Shown here piece after piece: positions 42,166 through 54,275 of a DNA stretch of 64,000 nt. Made by a program: the position numbers and the translations under genes. Under the pieces are notes generated by a model. The model ran no database searches. It saw only the letters and a list, made by a program, of their open reading frames with translations, and was not told where the DNA came from. Origin of the DNA: Myotis daubentonii (taxonomy: Eukaryota; Chordata; Mammalia; Chiroptera; Vespertilionidae); the NCBI RefSeq assembly GCF_963259705.1, contig NC_081851.1:11134145-11198144 (forward strand). Reading direction: 5' to 3'. Position 1 is the first letter of the stretch, and each line of letters starts with the position of its first letter.

Positions 42166-42728
42166 TTTAAGAGATACCTAAAGAATGACGAGGTGCAATG
42201 CCCTTGTCCTTGAGGGGAAACTAGTCACCAGCCACCTGTACACAGTAACATCAGAGGAGTAAAGGCTGCAGTCAACCAGTTCTGGGAGCAGAGGAGGCCG
42301 GTTACTGAGCTGTGAAGATGGGACATCTACTGGGCGCTGAAGGAAATGCACTTGGACAGAGTGTCGGGAGGACTAGGCTGAAGGAACAGAGGGGATGAGG
42401 AGTCTGCAGGATCACGCTGGGCCAAGAAGGTTCCTAATAAGCACCTGGGGGACTCTATTAATGAATCCAATATGATCACCACTGCCTTACCTTTTGTAGC
42501 GTTCTAAGACATCAGTTACTGGGCCCTAGCAAGCATCTGAGTGTAATAACAGGCAGTCCGGGTTTTGGCACAACAGGAAGAAGGGCAGAAGGGCAAGGCA
42601 GAAGGTGGGCTAAAGTGAAGAAGGCAGAGGACAGAGCTAGCTGGTCTTGGGGATGGGTGGTGTATCAGGTGGGGGAGAGGTCAGGGTGGGGTAGTGACAT
42701 GGATGTCAGGAGATCAGAATGCTGGAGA
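42166..42728. other. UXS1: UXS1 intron 1, unique sequence
   Basis: No feature recognised between the ancient hAT and the next SINE. Confidence 0.5.
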
Positions 42729-42731
42729 CGG

Positions 42732-42945
42732 CCCTGGCCAGGAGCTCAGTTGGTTTAAGTGTTGTCCATAAACCAAAAGGTTGTGGGTTCAATCCCTGGT
42801 CACATACAGGAGGCAACTAATTGATGTTTCTCTCTCACATCAATGTGTTGTTGTTTTATCTCTCTCTCTACCGCCCACCCCCCTCCCTACACATCAATAA
42901 AAACATATCCTTGGGTGATGATTTTTTTAAAAAACAAAACAAAAA
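42732..42945 (+). mobile_element. VES SINE, plus strand
   Basis: CCTGGCCAGGAGCTCAGTTGG head, GGGTTCAATCCCTGGTCAC B-box-like, CT-rich region, TATCCTTGGGTGATGATTTT tail. Confidence 0.9.
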
Positions 42946-44704
42946 CACACAACATCAGAGGGGGAGGATGGCGGGGGGAGAAATAATGGACTGAGAGGAG
43001 TACATGCTGGGTTCGAGGCACCCATAGAGACGCAGGCCAAAGATGCCTAAAGGGCTAGTAGAAACAGGCCTGGGAAACCAGCACTAGTCAGAGGTGCAGG
43101 CGGGGGCCCCTGAGGCTGACATGGGAAGGTTCATTGAAACATGGCACTGACTGCTGCATCCAGCTGGGCAGAGGCCACAGCCCTGGCGAATCTCATGACA
43201 CGGCCAGGCATACGTCTGGGAAGTGTAGCAATGCCAGTCTCACCACGTGAGCCTGCCACACTCAGTTTCTAATCACAAGGTCATGTCATTACCTCCATTT
43301 CACAGCCAGGACCGGAGCCAAGAGGAATAGCATGACTTGCTCAGGATCACACGAGTGGCCACCCATGCCCATGCCAACACTTCAAATGTGAGGTTTCATT
43401 CCATGGCTGATGTGACCTGCCCAGGGTTCCAACGTTAAAGAAAAAAAGGCATCTTGGTTTTTCCAAACCTGTCCTCTAAACTAGACTCAAAGTGAGTAAC
43501 ATTAACCTCATGAAATCCCGGGGGAGGGGGGGGGGGGAGAAGGGGCACAAAGTTTATTTGAATGCTGAAGAGGTGCCCCATTTCAGGAGCAGGAGCATGA
43601 ATAGCAATCCCAACCTTCTACTTGCTTCAGCTTTCATTTAGAAAGTCTTCAAAACAGAACCCTGACAAACACAGCACCGGATGGCTCCAGCAGCACTCCG
43701 TGGCCTGCACTCCTGCTGTGGCTGTGGCTGTGGCTGCTCCTCCAGACTCTCCGAGCCCTCAGGGAACAGAAGGCCTCCCCCTAGCTGTGCCTAGCTGTCT
43801 GCCAAGTGCTCACTGCACCCTGTGCAGTCACCATGCTCTTACACAAAGGCGGACCCTCCGTGGTGGCACTTTTCAAACCCATCCAAACAGCGGCACATCC
43901 ACCTCGTTTGTTGGAACACTGGCTCTCAGAACCCCGAGCTGCTGTGCAAGTCTGACCGCCTTGAGGCTGGACAGGTCGCCAGCAGGCACTCTGGCAGCCG
44001 GTCCTAGCCAAGCCCGCCCTCAGGGGCCACACTTGCCATGAAGAAGCCACCAGGAGAGGATCCCCCAGGCCCACCTGTTTTGAGACTTCCCAACCAAAGT
44101 CCCAGACATCACAAAACAGAGCAGTCCTCCCCATTTCTGCTTCCTACCCAGAGATCCATGAGCTTATAAAATGCCTGCTGGTGTACACTACCGTTTTGAA
44201 GTAGTTAGTTAAGCAGCAAGACTTAACAGAAATCCAAACACAGGTATGCCCTCACCTTTAATCTACTGATGTTCAGATGTTCCTGTGGCAGCCCTCAGAT
44301 CAGCCCAGGACATGGGGCTCCAGTCCTCCCACCTGCTGCGCTCACTGCCAACGGCACATGCACCCTCCTCCACAAAGGGCGGCTGTGCAGACTCCCTGCC
44401 TGGCTAAAAGCGGGGGTCAAGGTCCTGGTTTGGAAATCCTACGTCCTCACCAACCAGGCTGCCTGCCTTCCCCCTTGCACATGACATTCAAGATGCACCC
44501 TTGCTCACCTCTGATGAACACTGCCAACTCTATTATCCTAACAGAGCAAATATTTGAGCCACCTGGATAAACCTCTAGGTAGAACAACCGAAATGTTTTT
44601 CAAAGCAGATAATATGCATTATTCTTGTAATAAGAAAAGCATTATAAGTTGTTTAAATGGATCAGAAAGGTCAAATTATAAGATATTATTCTGTATTTAA
44701 TTAT
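42946..44704. other. UXS1: UXS1 intron 1, mostly unique, with a MIR fragment
   Basis: A MIR-like core lies at about 43285-43370 (CTCCATTTCACAGCC, then GACTTGCTCAGGATCACACG). A G-run is at 43521-43539. Otherwise no recognised feature. Open frames around 43622-44134 on both strands lack codon structure or homology I can name. Confidence 0.55.
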
Positions 44705-44712
44705 TTTCTTTT

Positions 44713-44922
44713 GAAAATATGTTTTTATTGATTTGAGAGAGCGAGAGAGGGGAGAGGGTGAGGGGAGAAAAACATCAGTGAGAGATCAATCAGCTGTCTC
44801 CTGCATGCCCCCTAATGGAGATCGAGCCTGCAACCCAGGCATGTGCCCTGGCCAGGAACTGAACTGGCCACCTCTTGGTGCAAGGGATGATGCTCAACCA
44901 ACTGGACCACACTGGCCATGGC
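44713..44922 (-). mobile_element. VES SINE, minus strand
   Basis: Left end is the reversed tail (ATATGTTTTTATTGATTTG); right end CAACTGGACCACACTGGCCA is the reversed tRNA-like head. Confidence 0.9.
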
Positions 44923-45129
44923 TCTACTGATTTGTTTTGCTTTTACTTTTATCAGGGGAGAGCGCAAACGCAGACCCCCACTACCACAAATTACACAGTC
45001 ACGTTTCCCACATTTGGGGAACTCGCAGGGGTCAGCACATCTGGAGTGCAAAGGACAAGCCTCACCTGGGAAAACTACCTTCTGATCATGGTATCTCCCC
45101 TGCCAGGTAAGTATGTTTTGTTTTGAAAA

Positions 45130-45325
45130 TAATTTTTTTTTTTCCAGAAAGGAAGGGAGAGGGAGAGAGGGATAGAAGGATCAATGATGAGAAACACTGA
45201 TCAGCTGCCCTGTACATCCCCTACTGGGGATCGAGCCTGGGGGCATGTGCCCTGACTGGGAATCTAACCAGTGACCTCCTGGTTCATGGATCAACACTCA
45301 ACCACTGCACCACACCAGCCAGGCA
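45130..45325 (-). mobile_element. VES SINE, minus strand
   Basis: Reverse SINE with CTACTGGGGATCGAGCCTGG and CACTGCACCACACCAGCCAG. Confidence 0.9.
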
Positions 45326-46870
45326 GGGACCCTGTTTTTAATTCTTCAAATAAGAAAGGGAGAAGTGCAGGAGGAGGGACCTCTCTGTCTCCAGTTCCCA
45401 CTACAAGAATGAGGTGCTAGAAGGGCAGGCAGCATGATCCACCAGAGGAGCTGTCACTCAAGGGGATCCTGGCCCACTCCCCAGCCTGAAGGAGCCCAGC
45501 CAAAGCCCTGAGCTCCCCAACCAACCAAACCTGTGTTTGTCCTAAGTGGTGACACAGTATGAAAAGTGTCCCAGACACAAAGGCAATTTGGGGTAGCCGA
45601 GCAGCCTCCAGTAACAAGGACCTACCTAATACAATCACACCAACATTCCCACGGGAAAAATGCCTGCCCCAAGATGTTCCTAGTTCTACAAAGTGGTTAA
45701 AAATGCAAGGAGCTGTGGACTTTGTAGGTGACACCTGGTCCTTTTTATAAGTCTTTACACATAAAAAAGTCAACATTGAGTGACAAGGGAAACTTAAAAG
45801 AATACGCATAGTATAATCAATTTTTTGCTTTTTAAAACTACTAGTATGTACGTGCTTAAAATTTAAAACCACATGCACATGTACTTATTCACAGAATGTC
45901 TGGGAGACATGAGACATATACTTTCCATACTTTTGTATTACTAGTACTTTCATGTTTGCAAATCGCAGGAAGGAAGTTTGAAGTACAGTTTTAAGGTCTG
46001 CACGGACGTGGATTTGGCTGTCCAGCCAGGGAGGTCAGTACCATGGCTTGCAAAGTATATGGGACCTATTAAAATCCCTCAAACCGGCAGTTAGCAAAGC
46101 TTGAGGAATCCTAAACTGTTTACTCAACTACCATCTCAAGAAAACCCAGCACCCTGTTTTAAAAACCCGAGAAGAGAAACTCCCTTCCTCAGGGGCCCTG
46201 CAGGTGGGCAGGACAGATGGCTGTTCCAACCAGAGCCACAGAGGATGTCCTTGCAGCAATGGCAGCAGCAGCAGCTGGGAACTTGTTGGAGATGCAGGTT
46301 CTCAGGTCCGGCCAGGGCTCCTGAACCAAACTCAGGGTGGGGCCCAGCCATTTGGGTTTCCACAACCGCTCCAGGATTCACCTATCACCTGAGACCCTCT
46401 GCATACACAGCCCACCTTTGTTCTTCTCCCGTGCTCCAATACTAAGACACACCATGTTTTGTTAAGACAACAGTTAAAACAATGTCAGAATAAGCCCCTT
46501 CCAGACACTCCAGTTACACACTTCTAAATGCCCCCTTCCCTGGGCACTGCCCTCTCCCTCGTGCCCAGGCAGCTGGCAGTCTGTTATGCTTCTTCCTTCT
46601 ACGTGTCCCTTCAGCTCCTGTCCTCCCACCTCTGGGCCAGCCCCTCGTCCAGGCTCTGGCCACTGCAGGGCCCAACCACCTCTACCACTGCCCTCCCATT
46701 CCTGCCCATCTCCATGTAGGTAGTTCTCTCTCTCTCTCACCAGACGATGTGCCCTGAAAGCTGCTGTCCTTGTCGTTTTCTTGATCAAGATTTCCAAGTT
46801 ATCCAAAGTATTTTGACTCCTTACTCCAATTATCAAAAAATCTTGCACTTGCACCCCACATATATATGTA
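45326..46870. other. UXS1: UXS1 intron 1, unique sequence
   Basis: No recognised repeat or exon; CT-rich around 46540-46740. The open frames at 45417-45878 and 46474-46887 lack splice sites and recognisable homology. Confidence 0.5.
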
Positions 46871-47975
46871 CTAGAGGCCTGGTGCACAAAAATTTGTGCA
46901 CTCGGGGGGGAGGGGAAGTCCCTCAGCCCGGCCTGTGCCCTCTCGCAGTCTGGGACCCCTCAGGAGATAACGCCCTGCTGGCTTAGGCCTGCTCCCGGGT
47001 GGCAGAGGGCAGGCCCAATCCCTAGGTGCAGCCCCTGGTCGGGCTCAGAGCAGGGCCAATTGGGGAGTTGGGGCGCCGCCCCCTGTCATGCACAGAGCAG
47101 GGCAGATCGGGAGGTTGCAATGCCACCCTCAGTCACGCTCAGGGTAAGGCCAATTGGGGGGTTGGGGCACCACCCCCTGTCACACTCAGGGCAGGGTCGA
47201 TGGGGAGGTTGCGGCGCCACCCCCTGTAACGCACAGAGCAGGGCCAATCCGGGGGTTGGGGCGCTGCCCCCTGTCACACACAGAGCAGGTCCCATCAGGG
47301 GGGTTGGGGCTCCTTACCCTGTCACGCACAGAGCAGGGTCGATCAGGGGGTTGGGGAGCTGCCCCCGTCACGCACAGAGCAGGGCCCATCAGGGGGGTTG
47401 GGGAGCTCCCCCCTGTCACGCACAGAGCAGGGTCGATCAGGGGGTTGGGGAGCTCCCCCCTGTCACGCACAGAGCAGGGCCCATCAGGGGGTTGAGGAGC
47501 TCCCCCCTGTCACGCACAGAGCAGGGCCCATCAGGGGGTTGGGGCGCCGCCACTGTCACACTCAGGGCAGGGCCGATGGGGAGGTTATGGCTCTACCCCA
47601 TCACACACAGAGCAGGGCCCGTGGGGGGGGGAGGGGCGTTGGGGCACCGCACCCTGTCACACACAGAGCAGGGCCGATCAGGGGGTTGGGGCGCCACACC
47701 CTGTCACACACAGAGCTGCAGGGCGATCAGGGGCTTGTGGAGCTCCCCCGTATCAGGCACAGAGCAGGGCTGATCAGGAGGTTGGGGCGCCTTCCCCTGT
47801 CATGAACAGAGCAGGGCGGACAGGGAGGTTGTGTCCCCGCCCCCTGTCACATACAGAGCTGCAGGGCGATCAGGGGGTTTGGGCGCTGCCCGTCACGCTG
47901 ACCCCGGTGCCGGGAGGCCTCACGACTCCGCTGATCCCGGTGCTGGGAGGCATATTAGCCTTTTACTATATAGGA
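46871..47975 (-). mobile_element. Helitron with a large tandem array, minus strand (composite, 3' part)
   Basis: CTAG at 46871-46874; minus-strand start TCCTATATAGTAAAAGGC at 47975. The interior, 47030-47890, is about eighteen copies of a 45-50-bp unit with GCACAGAGCAGGGCCGATCA and GGGGTTGGGGCGCCGCCCCC. It abuts the next Helitron with no spacer. A closely related copy is at 53504-54275. Confidence 0.94.
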
Positions 47976-48622
47976 TAGAGGCCTGGTGCACTGGTTGGGG
48001 CTGGCTGGTTTGCCCTGAAGGGTGTCCTGGATCAGGGTGGGGGTCCCCACTGGGGTGCCTGGCCAGCCTGAGTGAGGGGATGATGGCTGTTTGCAGCTGG
48101 TCACACACCCTTCAGGGTGGGGGTCCCCACTGATGTGCCTGGCCAGTCTGGGTGAGGGGCTGAGGGCTGTTTTCAGGCTGGCGGGTGACTGAAGCTCCCA
48201 ACCACTCCCTTTTTTTCATTTTTCTTTTATTCTGGGCCAGCTTTAGCTTTGAGGCTTGGCTCCAGCTCTTAGGCCACCGCTGCTGAAAGCAGGTTTCTGG
48301 CCTTTGTTTACCTTCTGTATTTGAAACAATGTTGTGATCCTGCTGGCTGAAGCCCAGCCACTAAAGCAGGTTTCTGAGGTTTTGTTTGGCTTCTATATTT
48401 GTAACATAGTTGCTTAGAGTTGCAGCTCAGAGGCCTGCAGCGGCAGGAGGGGAACGTTGGAGTCCTCTGTCACTGAAGCAAGCAAGCCTCATGTTCTCTT
48501 TAAGCTGCCTGGCTGCCAGCCGCCATCTTGGCTGGCAGTTAATTTGCATATTGCCCTGATTAGCCAATGGGAAGGGTTGCAGTCGTACGCTAATTACCAT
48601 GTTTCTCTTTTATTAGATAGGA
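47976..48622 (-). mobile_element. Helitron, minus strand (composite, 5' part)
   Basis: Minus-strand 5' end TCCTATCTAATAAAAGAG at 48622. Its 3' end (TAGAGGCCTGGTGCA) joins the previous Helitron. The interior repeats the phrase around TGGGGTGCCTGGCCAG twice. Related to 54276-54794. Confidence 0.9.
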
Positions 48623-48897
48623 TGTACCACTGTATTATGTTCATTATAAAACAAAGGCAGAAAATTTAAAAGGATGAGGTTAAAAAGTTTGTGTGTGTGT
48701 ATGTTTGTGTGTGTGTACACACATGTAAGTTCTGGAATATATATGGGGGTCCCATGGATCACACTCTCCTCACCCCAAGCCCCCTCACCTGTTTCCACGC
48801 CTCCATCACCTGCAGTAAGCGGACACCACAGCTCTGAGCACCCATCCCCACCCAGCCTTCCCAACCCACTGAATGTTGTGGGGCTTCTTATATACTA

Positions 48898-50236
48898 CTA
48901 GGGGCCCAGTGCACGAAATTCGTGCACTGGGTGTGTGTGTGGGGGGGGGGGTGTCCCTCAGCCCAGCCTGCCCCCTCTCACATACTGGGAGCCCTCAGGC
49001 GTTGACCCCCATCACCCTCCAATCGCAGGATCGGCCCCTTGCCCAGGCCTGACGCCTCTGACAGAGGCGTCAGGCCTGGGCAGGGGACCCTCATTTCCCC
49101 CCATCACTGGTTCTGCCCCCAGCCCAGGCCTGATGCCTCGGCCAGAGGCGTAGACCCCCATCACCCTCAGATCGCCTGATCGGCCCCTTGCCCAGGCCTG
49201 ACACCTCCGCCAGAGGTGTCAGGCTTGGACAGGGGACCCCCATCTCCCCCTGATACTGGCTCTGACCCCCGCCCAGGCCTGAGGCCTCTGGCCCAGGAAT
49301 CATGCCTGGGCAGGGGACCCCCATCTCCCTCTGATCGCTTGCTCCACCCCCCACCCAAGCCTGATGCCTCTGACCCAGGCTTCAGGCCTGGGCAAGGGGA
49401 CCATCATATCCCCCCAATCCCTGGCTCCGCCCCCCACCCAGGCCTGATGCCTCGGCCAGAGGAGTTGATCCTCATCACCCTCCGATCACCAATCACCAGA
49501 TCGGCCCCTTGACCAGGCCTAGGCCTCCGGCAGAGGTGTCAGGCCTGGGGAGGGGACCCCCAGCTCCCCGCGGTTGCAGGCTCCGCCCCTGCCCAGGCCT
49601 AACGCCTCTGGCCGAGGCGTCCAGCCCGGGCAGTGGGGACCCGCAGCGGCAGCAGCGCCGCGATCTCCCGCTCTGCCCCTGCCCAGGCCTAACGCCTCTG
49701 GCCGAAGCATTAGGCCTGGGCAGGGGACCCCCAGCTCCCCGCGGTTGCAGGCTCCGCCCCTGCCCAGGCCTAACGCCTCTGGCCTAGGCGTCCGGCCCGG
49801 GCAGCGGGGACCCGCAGCTGCAGCGGCCCCGCGATCGCGGGCTCCGCTTTAGGCCCAGGCAAGGGACCCCTAGCTCCTGGGACTGCCAGCTTCGACCGTG
49901 CCCAGCTCCCATCGCTGGCTCCACCCCTACTTCCTGCTATCACTGGCCAGGGCGGCAAAAGCACCTGATTCTCCGACCATGGCTGGGGGGCAGGGCAAAG
50001 GCGGCCCCAGGGTCGCCTTTGCCCTGCCCCCCAGCTCTTAGCTCCCCCCTGGGTTTCTGATCACTGTCAGTGGCAGGGGGCTTCTTCCTGCTTTCCCTTT
50101 CGCCTCCCTGCATTGTGCCTACATATGCAAATTAACCACCATCTTGTTGGCAGTTAATTTGCATATAGCCCTGATTAGCCAATGAAAAGGGTAGCGTTGT
50201 ACGCCAATTACCATTTTTCTCTTTTATTAGTGTAGA
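48898..50236 (-). mobile_element. Helitron with hairpin-forming tandem repeats, minus strand
   Basis: CTAG at 48898-48901; 5' end TCTACACTAATAAAAGAG at 50236. The interior has about ten units of 100-150 bp with palindromes: CCCAGGCCTGACGCCTCTG and its reverse complement are separated by two bases at about 49041-49080. GC content is very high from 49560 to 49870. Confidence 0.93.
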
Positions 50237-51714
50237 TTTGTGCTTCCCGATTATGAAATCACCAGCAACTGACCACTGACGGTCCATCTCTAATGGGAAG
50301 CATGGCGGTGCTGATATAAAGTCTACTCAGGCTGATGCCTGGGAGATGGGTTGGGCATGCTTAGGAGCTGGGACTCTGTGTTCCAAAGCCTGGCATCTCT
50401 ACGGTATCCGACTTTCTCTCCTCAACACCCCCAGGCGCTTCCTGCTGCCCCTTGAGCCTCATCTCCCTGACTCACTGCCCCCCATGGTCTTCCCAGCACT
50501 AAACCCCACCTGATGTCTGAGTGTACCTCCCATGCTCCAAATTCAAACCCTGCTCCTGCTCCTCCCCTTTCCATAAAGGCCCTTCCCCCACCTCTCCCAG
50601 TTGGTTGGCTCTGTTCTATTGCCCGCCAACGTGGGCCTTGCCCCCCCCTCAGGTGCCCTCTCTGGCCCTTCCTCAGTACCACCACAAAGCCTCCACCTGC
50701 TTGTCTCTGCCTCCACACCAAGGTCAGGGCCCCAGTCCCTTCACCGGTACGTACTCTGCAAGATGACAAACACGGCTAAAGGATGAAAATCACAACAAAA
50801 CGCCCACAGAGCCGACCCGGGAACCCAAGACTGTCTTTAAGATAAAGCTTTAAAATTCTAAATATTGAGCTATATCCTTAAGGAGTTTCACTCTTATTCA
50901 AGAAAGCTGTAAAAACAACAGTTTGAGGAAAAGAACTCTCCCACTGGGAGCCTTCCCCTAGGCAGAGCCTGCCTCTCAACTGGACATGGAGTGATACCAT
51001 CTACCACTGAGTTCCATGCAACCAGTTAGGTGAATGAGGTAGATCTCTGCATTCAAAGACTATCTCCACATGCGAAGTGAAAAAGCAAATCACAGAACAA
51101 TCAAAGATATAAAACCATTTACCTTTTAAAAGAACCTAAATATACTTTATAAACACCTAATGCAAAGGAAACTTTCTAGTGGTTCATACATACAGACTAG
51201 TGTCCACCAGAGACCAATGGGAAGAGAACGGGGTTAGCTGGAAGGGGGAAGAGGAGAGAGAGGGATCTTCCAAATGTTTCTATATTGTTTGGATGTTGAT
51301 ATTATGAATTACAATTAAGCCCCCAGAAGACATAAAATATCAACACCCGCGGTACCTTATTATCCAAACTGTAAACTACCCTTAACCACCAAATACCTTG
51401 GTTTCCATATTCTTCAACTCCACTCAGTACTCAGAGGCAGCTATGGTGCAGAAGAAAGCTACCTATGTGATCTACCTTATGAGACGGCCTCTTACAGCCA
51501 GAATGAAGACACCTCTGTCCTCACACCTTCACTGGAGAAAATCACGCTGCCTCCTCCCAGCAGGACACCAGTGATTCTGTAAACAGGTTCCACTCAAAGA
51601 TAGTCTCAAGATTCTACTGCACAGCATTACAATTTAAGTAAACATTCCAAAGGCTCTTAACCTGAAATACTGAACACCATCAAATTTGGAGACATGAGTC
51701 AAAAGAGATAGAAA
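50237..51714. other. UXS1: UXS1 intron 1, unique sequence
   Basis: CT-rich stretch 50400-50760, otherwise nothing recognised. The minus-strand frame at 50422-50769 is a shadow of that CT-rich composition. Confidence 0.5.
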
Positions 51715-51726
51715 GAAAAATGCCAG

Positions 51727-51948
51727 CCCTAGCCGGTTTGGCTCGGTGGATAAAGTGTCAGCCTGCAGAATGAAGGGTCCCAGGTTCGATTCTGGTCAAG
51801 GGCACATACCCAGGTTGTGGGCTCCATCCCCAGTAGGGGGCGTGGAGAAGGCAGCCGATCGATGATTCTCTCTCATCATTGATGTTTCTATCTCTCTCTC
51901 CCTCTCTCTTTCCCTCTGAAATCAATTCAATAAAAATGTATTTTAAAA
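51727..51948 (+). mobile_element. VES SINE, plus strand
   Basis: A near-consensus copy: CCCTAGCCGGTTTGGCTCGG head and CAGGTTCGATTCTGGTCAAG B box. The duplication aaaaatgccag flanks it. Confidence 0.95.
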
Positions 51949-51959
51949 AAAATGCCAGA

Positions 51960-52964
51960 GACCTCTTGAGATACAGAACGTAAAATGCACTTTGAGTCTT
52001 CAGATTATTAGAGACAAATACAAATGACAAGAGGAAGACTCTCCCTTCTCCTTTCCCCTCCTCCCCATGCAATTTCACAAATAGCAACAGATGCCTGGCC
52101 GGATACAGCAGAAACAGTTGCTACATTATTAATTAGTTCTTTTGCATTTTTCCACTTCAGCATGTAAAGACTTAACATAAGGAAATGTGGCAATATTTTC
52201 TGTCATAGAAATGAATGCATCTCCTAGTTTTCTGATGAAAAGAACAGATTCGTGAAAGAAAAAGAGCAACCAAAGAGGAAACCCGTTCTCAGACTTTCCA
52301 GCATCAAGGGGGGCTGCTGCCCAGAGTGATGGAAGCGGGGGCTTTCCCACCTCATCTCAGACCTCTGTGCAGACGCAGGGACACTGCCACCCTGGGGCGA
52401 GCAGAGGCCGGAGGCAGTGTGCTGCCTGCCCCCAGCACGGAGCAGGCCCCTCAGCACACATCTGCTCTGCCCAGTCCATGAATCTGCTGGAAGCCACTGA
52501 CAGCAACAGCTTCGCTGCAAACACTTCCTTTACAGCTACTTCCATGAACCCGTCAACTCAGTTTGATACTGGTGGGTGAGTCTATCTTTGAATGCCTAAG
52601 GCAAAACAAGCCAGGGGGAAAGTAGAAAAAAAAACAACCACCCTAGCGAAGAAGAAAAAGTAAATCCAGGCTCCTCACCACAGCTTCTAAGAACAGGGAG
52701 AAGCTACCACGTATCCAAACCCAGAATGTGAAGCTAGGACATAACATGCAAAGTTATATTAACTTTTTGGGGGAAAGTAGGACATTATGATTAAAAACAA
52801 TATGGGAAAAAATATGTACATATAAGAATTCGTGCAAAAGGCAAAGGAAAATCTTTTTAAAAAGGAATACAACTTTGGGGTTAATTTTGCAGTTTGTAGT
52901 TGAAAAGTTTTGTTCATAATATATGCTATTAGATCTTTATTTAGAATGCTAAAAAGAAACTTGA
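51960..52964. other. UXS1: UXS1 intron 1, unique, with an exon-like minus-strand frame
   Basis: The minus-strand frame at 52129-52350 reads a plausible peptide that ends in a stop; see findings. No recognised repeats. Confidence 0.45.
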
Positions 52965-52981
52965 TAGAAATGAACTTCACA

Positions 52982-53225
52982 GCCCTAGCTGGTTTGGCTC
53001 AGTGGACAAAACGTCGGCCTGTGGACCAAAGGGTCCCGAGTTTGATTCTGATCAAGGGCATGTATCTTGGTTGCAGGCTCCTCCCCAGCCTGGGTGCAGG
53101 AGGCAACCAATCGATGTGTTTCTCTCACATAGATATTTCTCTCTGTCTTTTCCTCTCTTTTCTACTTTCCCTAAAAATCAATGGAAAAATATCCTCAGGT
53201 GAGGATTAACAACAACAAAAGAAAC
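52982..53225 (+). mobile_element. VES SINE, plus strand
   Basis: Full-length with CCCTAGCTGGTTTGGCTCAG and the tail TATCCTCAGGTGAGGATTAAC. Perfect duplication agaaatgaacttcaca (52966-52981, 53226-53241). Confidence 0.95.
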
Positions 53226-53281
53226 AGAAATGAACTTCACAACACATGTACCAAACCAATGTGAAAGAAATTATAAAAACA

Positions 53282-53490
53282 CTAGAGGCCCGGTACATGG
53301 GTGGGGTTCGGCCAGCCCACCCCAATCGGGGCCAATCAGGCTGGGCCAGCCCTGCCCCAGATGGGCGGGACGATCAGAGACAGGGCTGACCAGGGGGAGG
53401 GGCCGCAGGTGGTTGGCTGGCCGGTCCCGCCCCCTGGTCGAACTCCCAATCGAGGGGACAGTTTGCATATTAGCCTTTTATTATATAGGA
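53282..53490 (-). mobile_element. Short Helitron, minus strand (first of a tandem group)
   Basis: CTAG 53282-53285, minus-strand 5' end TCCTATATAATAAAAGGC at 53490. It is followed by a 13-base stub (53491-53503) that repeats the 5' terminus, then by the next Helitron. Confidence 0.92.
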
Positions 53491-53503
53491 TTATTATATA
53501 GGA

Positions 53504-54275
53504 CTAGAGGCCCGGTGCACAAAAATTTGTTCACTCAGGGGGGAGAGGGGGGGTCCCTCAGCCCGGCCTGTGCCCTCTCGCAGTCTGGGACCCCTCGGGA
53601 GATAACGACCTGCTGGCTTAGGCCTGCTCCCGGGTGGCAGAGGGCAGGCCCAATCCCTAGGTGCAGCCCCTGGTCGGGCTCAGAGCAGGGCCAATTGGGG
53701 AGTTGGGGCGCCGCCCCGTCTTGCACAGATCAGGGCAGATTGGGAGGTTGTGATGCCACCCTCAGGGTAGGGCCAATTGGGGGGTTGGGGCACCATCCCC
53801 TGTCACACTCAAGGCAGGGTCGATGGGGAGGTTGCGGCGCCACCCCGTCACGCACAGAGCAGGGTCAATCAGGGGGTTGGGGCGCTGTCCCCGTCACACA
53901 CAGAGCAGGGCCCATCAGGGGGTTGGGGCGCTGCCCCCGTCACACACAGAGCAGGGCCCATCAGGGGGTTGGGGCACCGCCCTCTATCACCCACAGAGCA
54001 GGGCCGATCAGGGGGTTGGGGCGCCGCCACTCTCACACTCAGGGCAGGGCCGATGGGGAGGTTATGGCTCTACCCCGTCACACACAGAGCAGGGCCCATG
54101 GGGGGGGGAGGTTGGGGAGCTCCCCCCTATCAGGCACAGAGCAGGGCTGCTCAGGGGGTTGGGGCCCCGTCCCCTGTCACACACAGAGCCGCAGGGCAAT
54201 CAGGGGGTTTGGGCGCTGCCCCCTGTCACGCTGATCCCGGTGCCGGGAGGCATATTACCCTTTTACTATATAGGG
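53504..54275 (-). mobile_element. Helitron with tandem array, minus strand (composite, 3' part)
   Basis: CTAG 53504-53507. Same interior array as 46871-47975 (units with ACACAGAGCAGGGCCCATCA), with fewer copies. The 5' end is slightly decayed (CCCTATATAGTAAAAGGG). It abuts the next Helitron. Confidence 0.93.

Noticed and set aside
43622..44134. Paired open frames of 139 and 117 codons on opposite strands
   Set aside because: No recognisable motifs or splice sites, and both strands are open because of GC-rich composition.
47060..47773. A 237-codon open frame with repeated GPIRGLG-type units
   Set aside because: Pure product of the Helitron minisatellite, open in several frames at once. No start context, no homology, no splice sites.
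53230..54234. A 334-codon plus-strand open frame, the longest in the window
   Set aside because: It runs through the end of a SINE and two Helitrons, and most of it translates the 45-bp tandem repeat. The same repeat gives long open frames in other phases and on the other strand.
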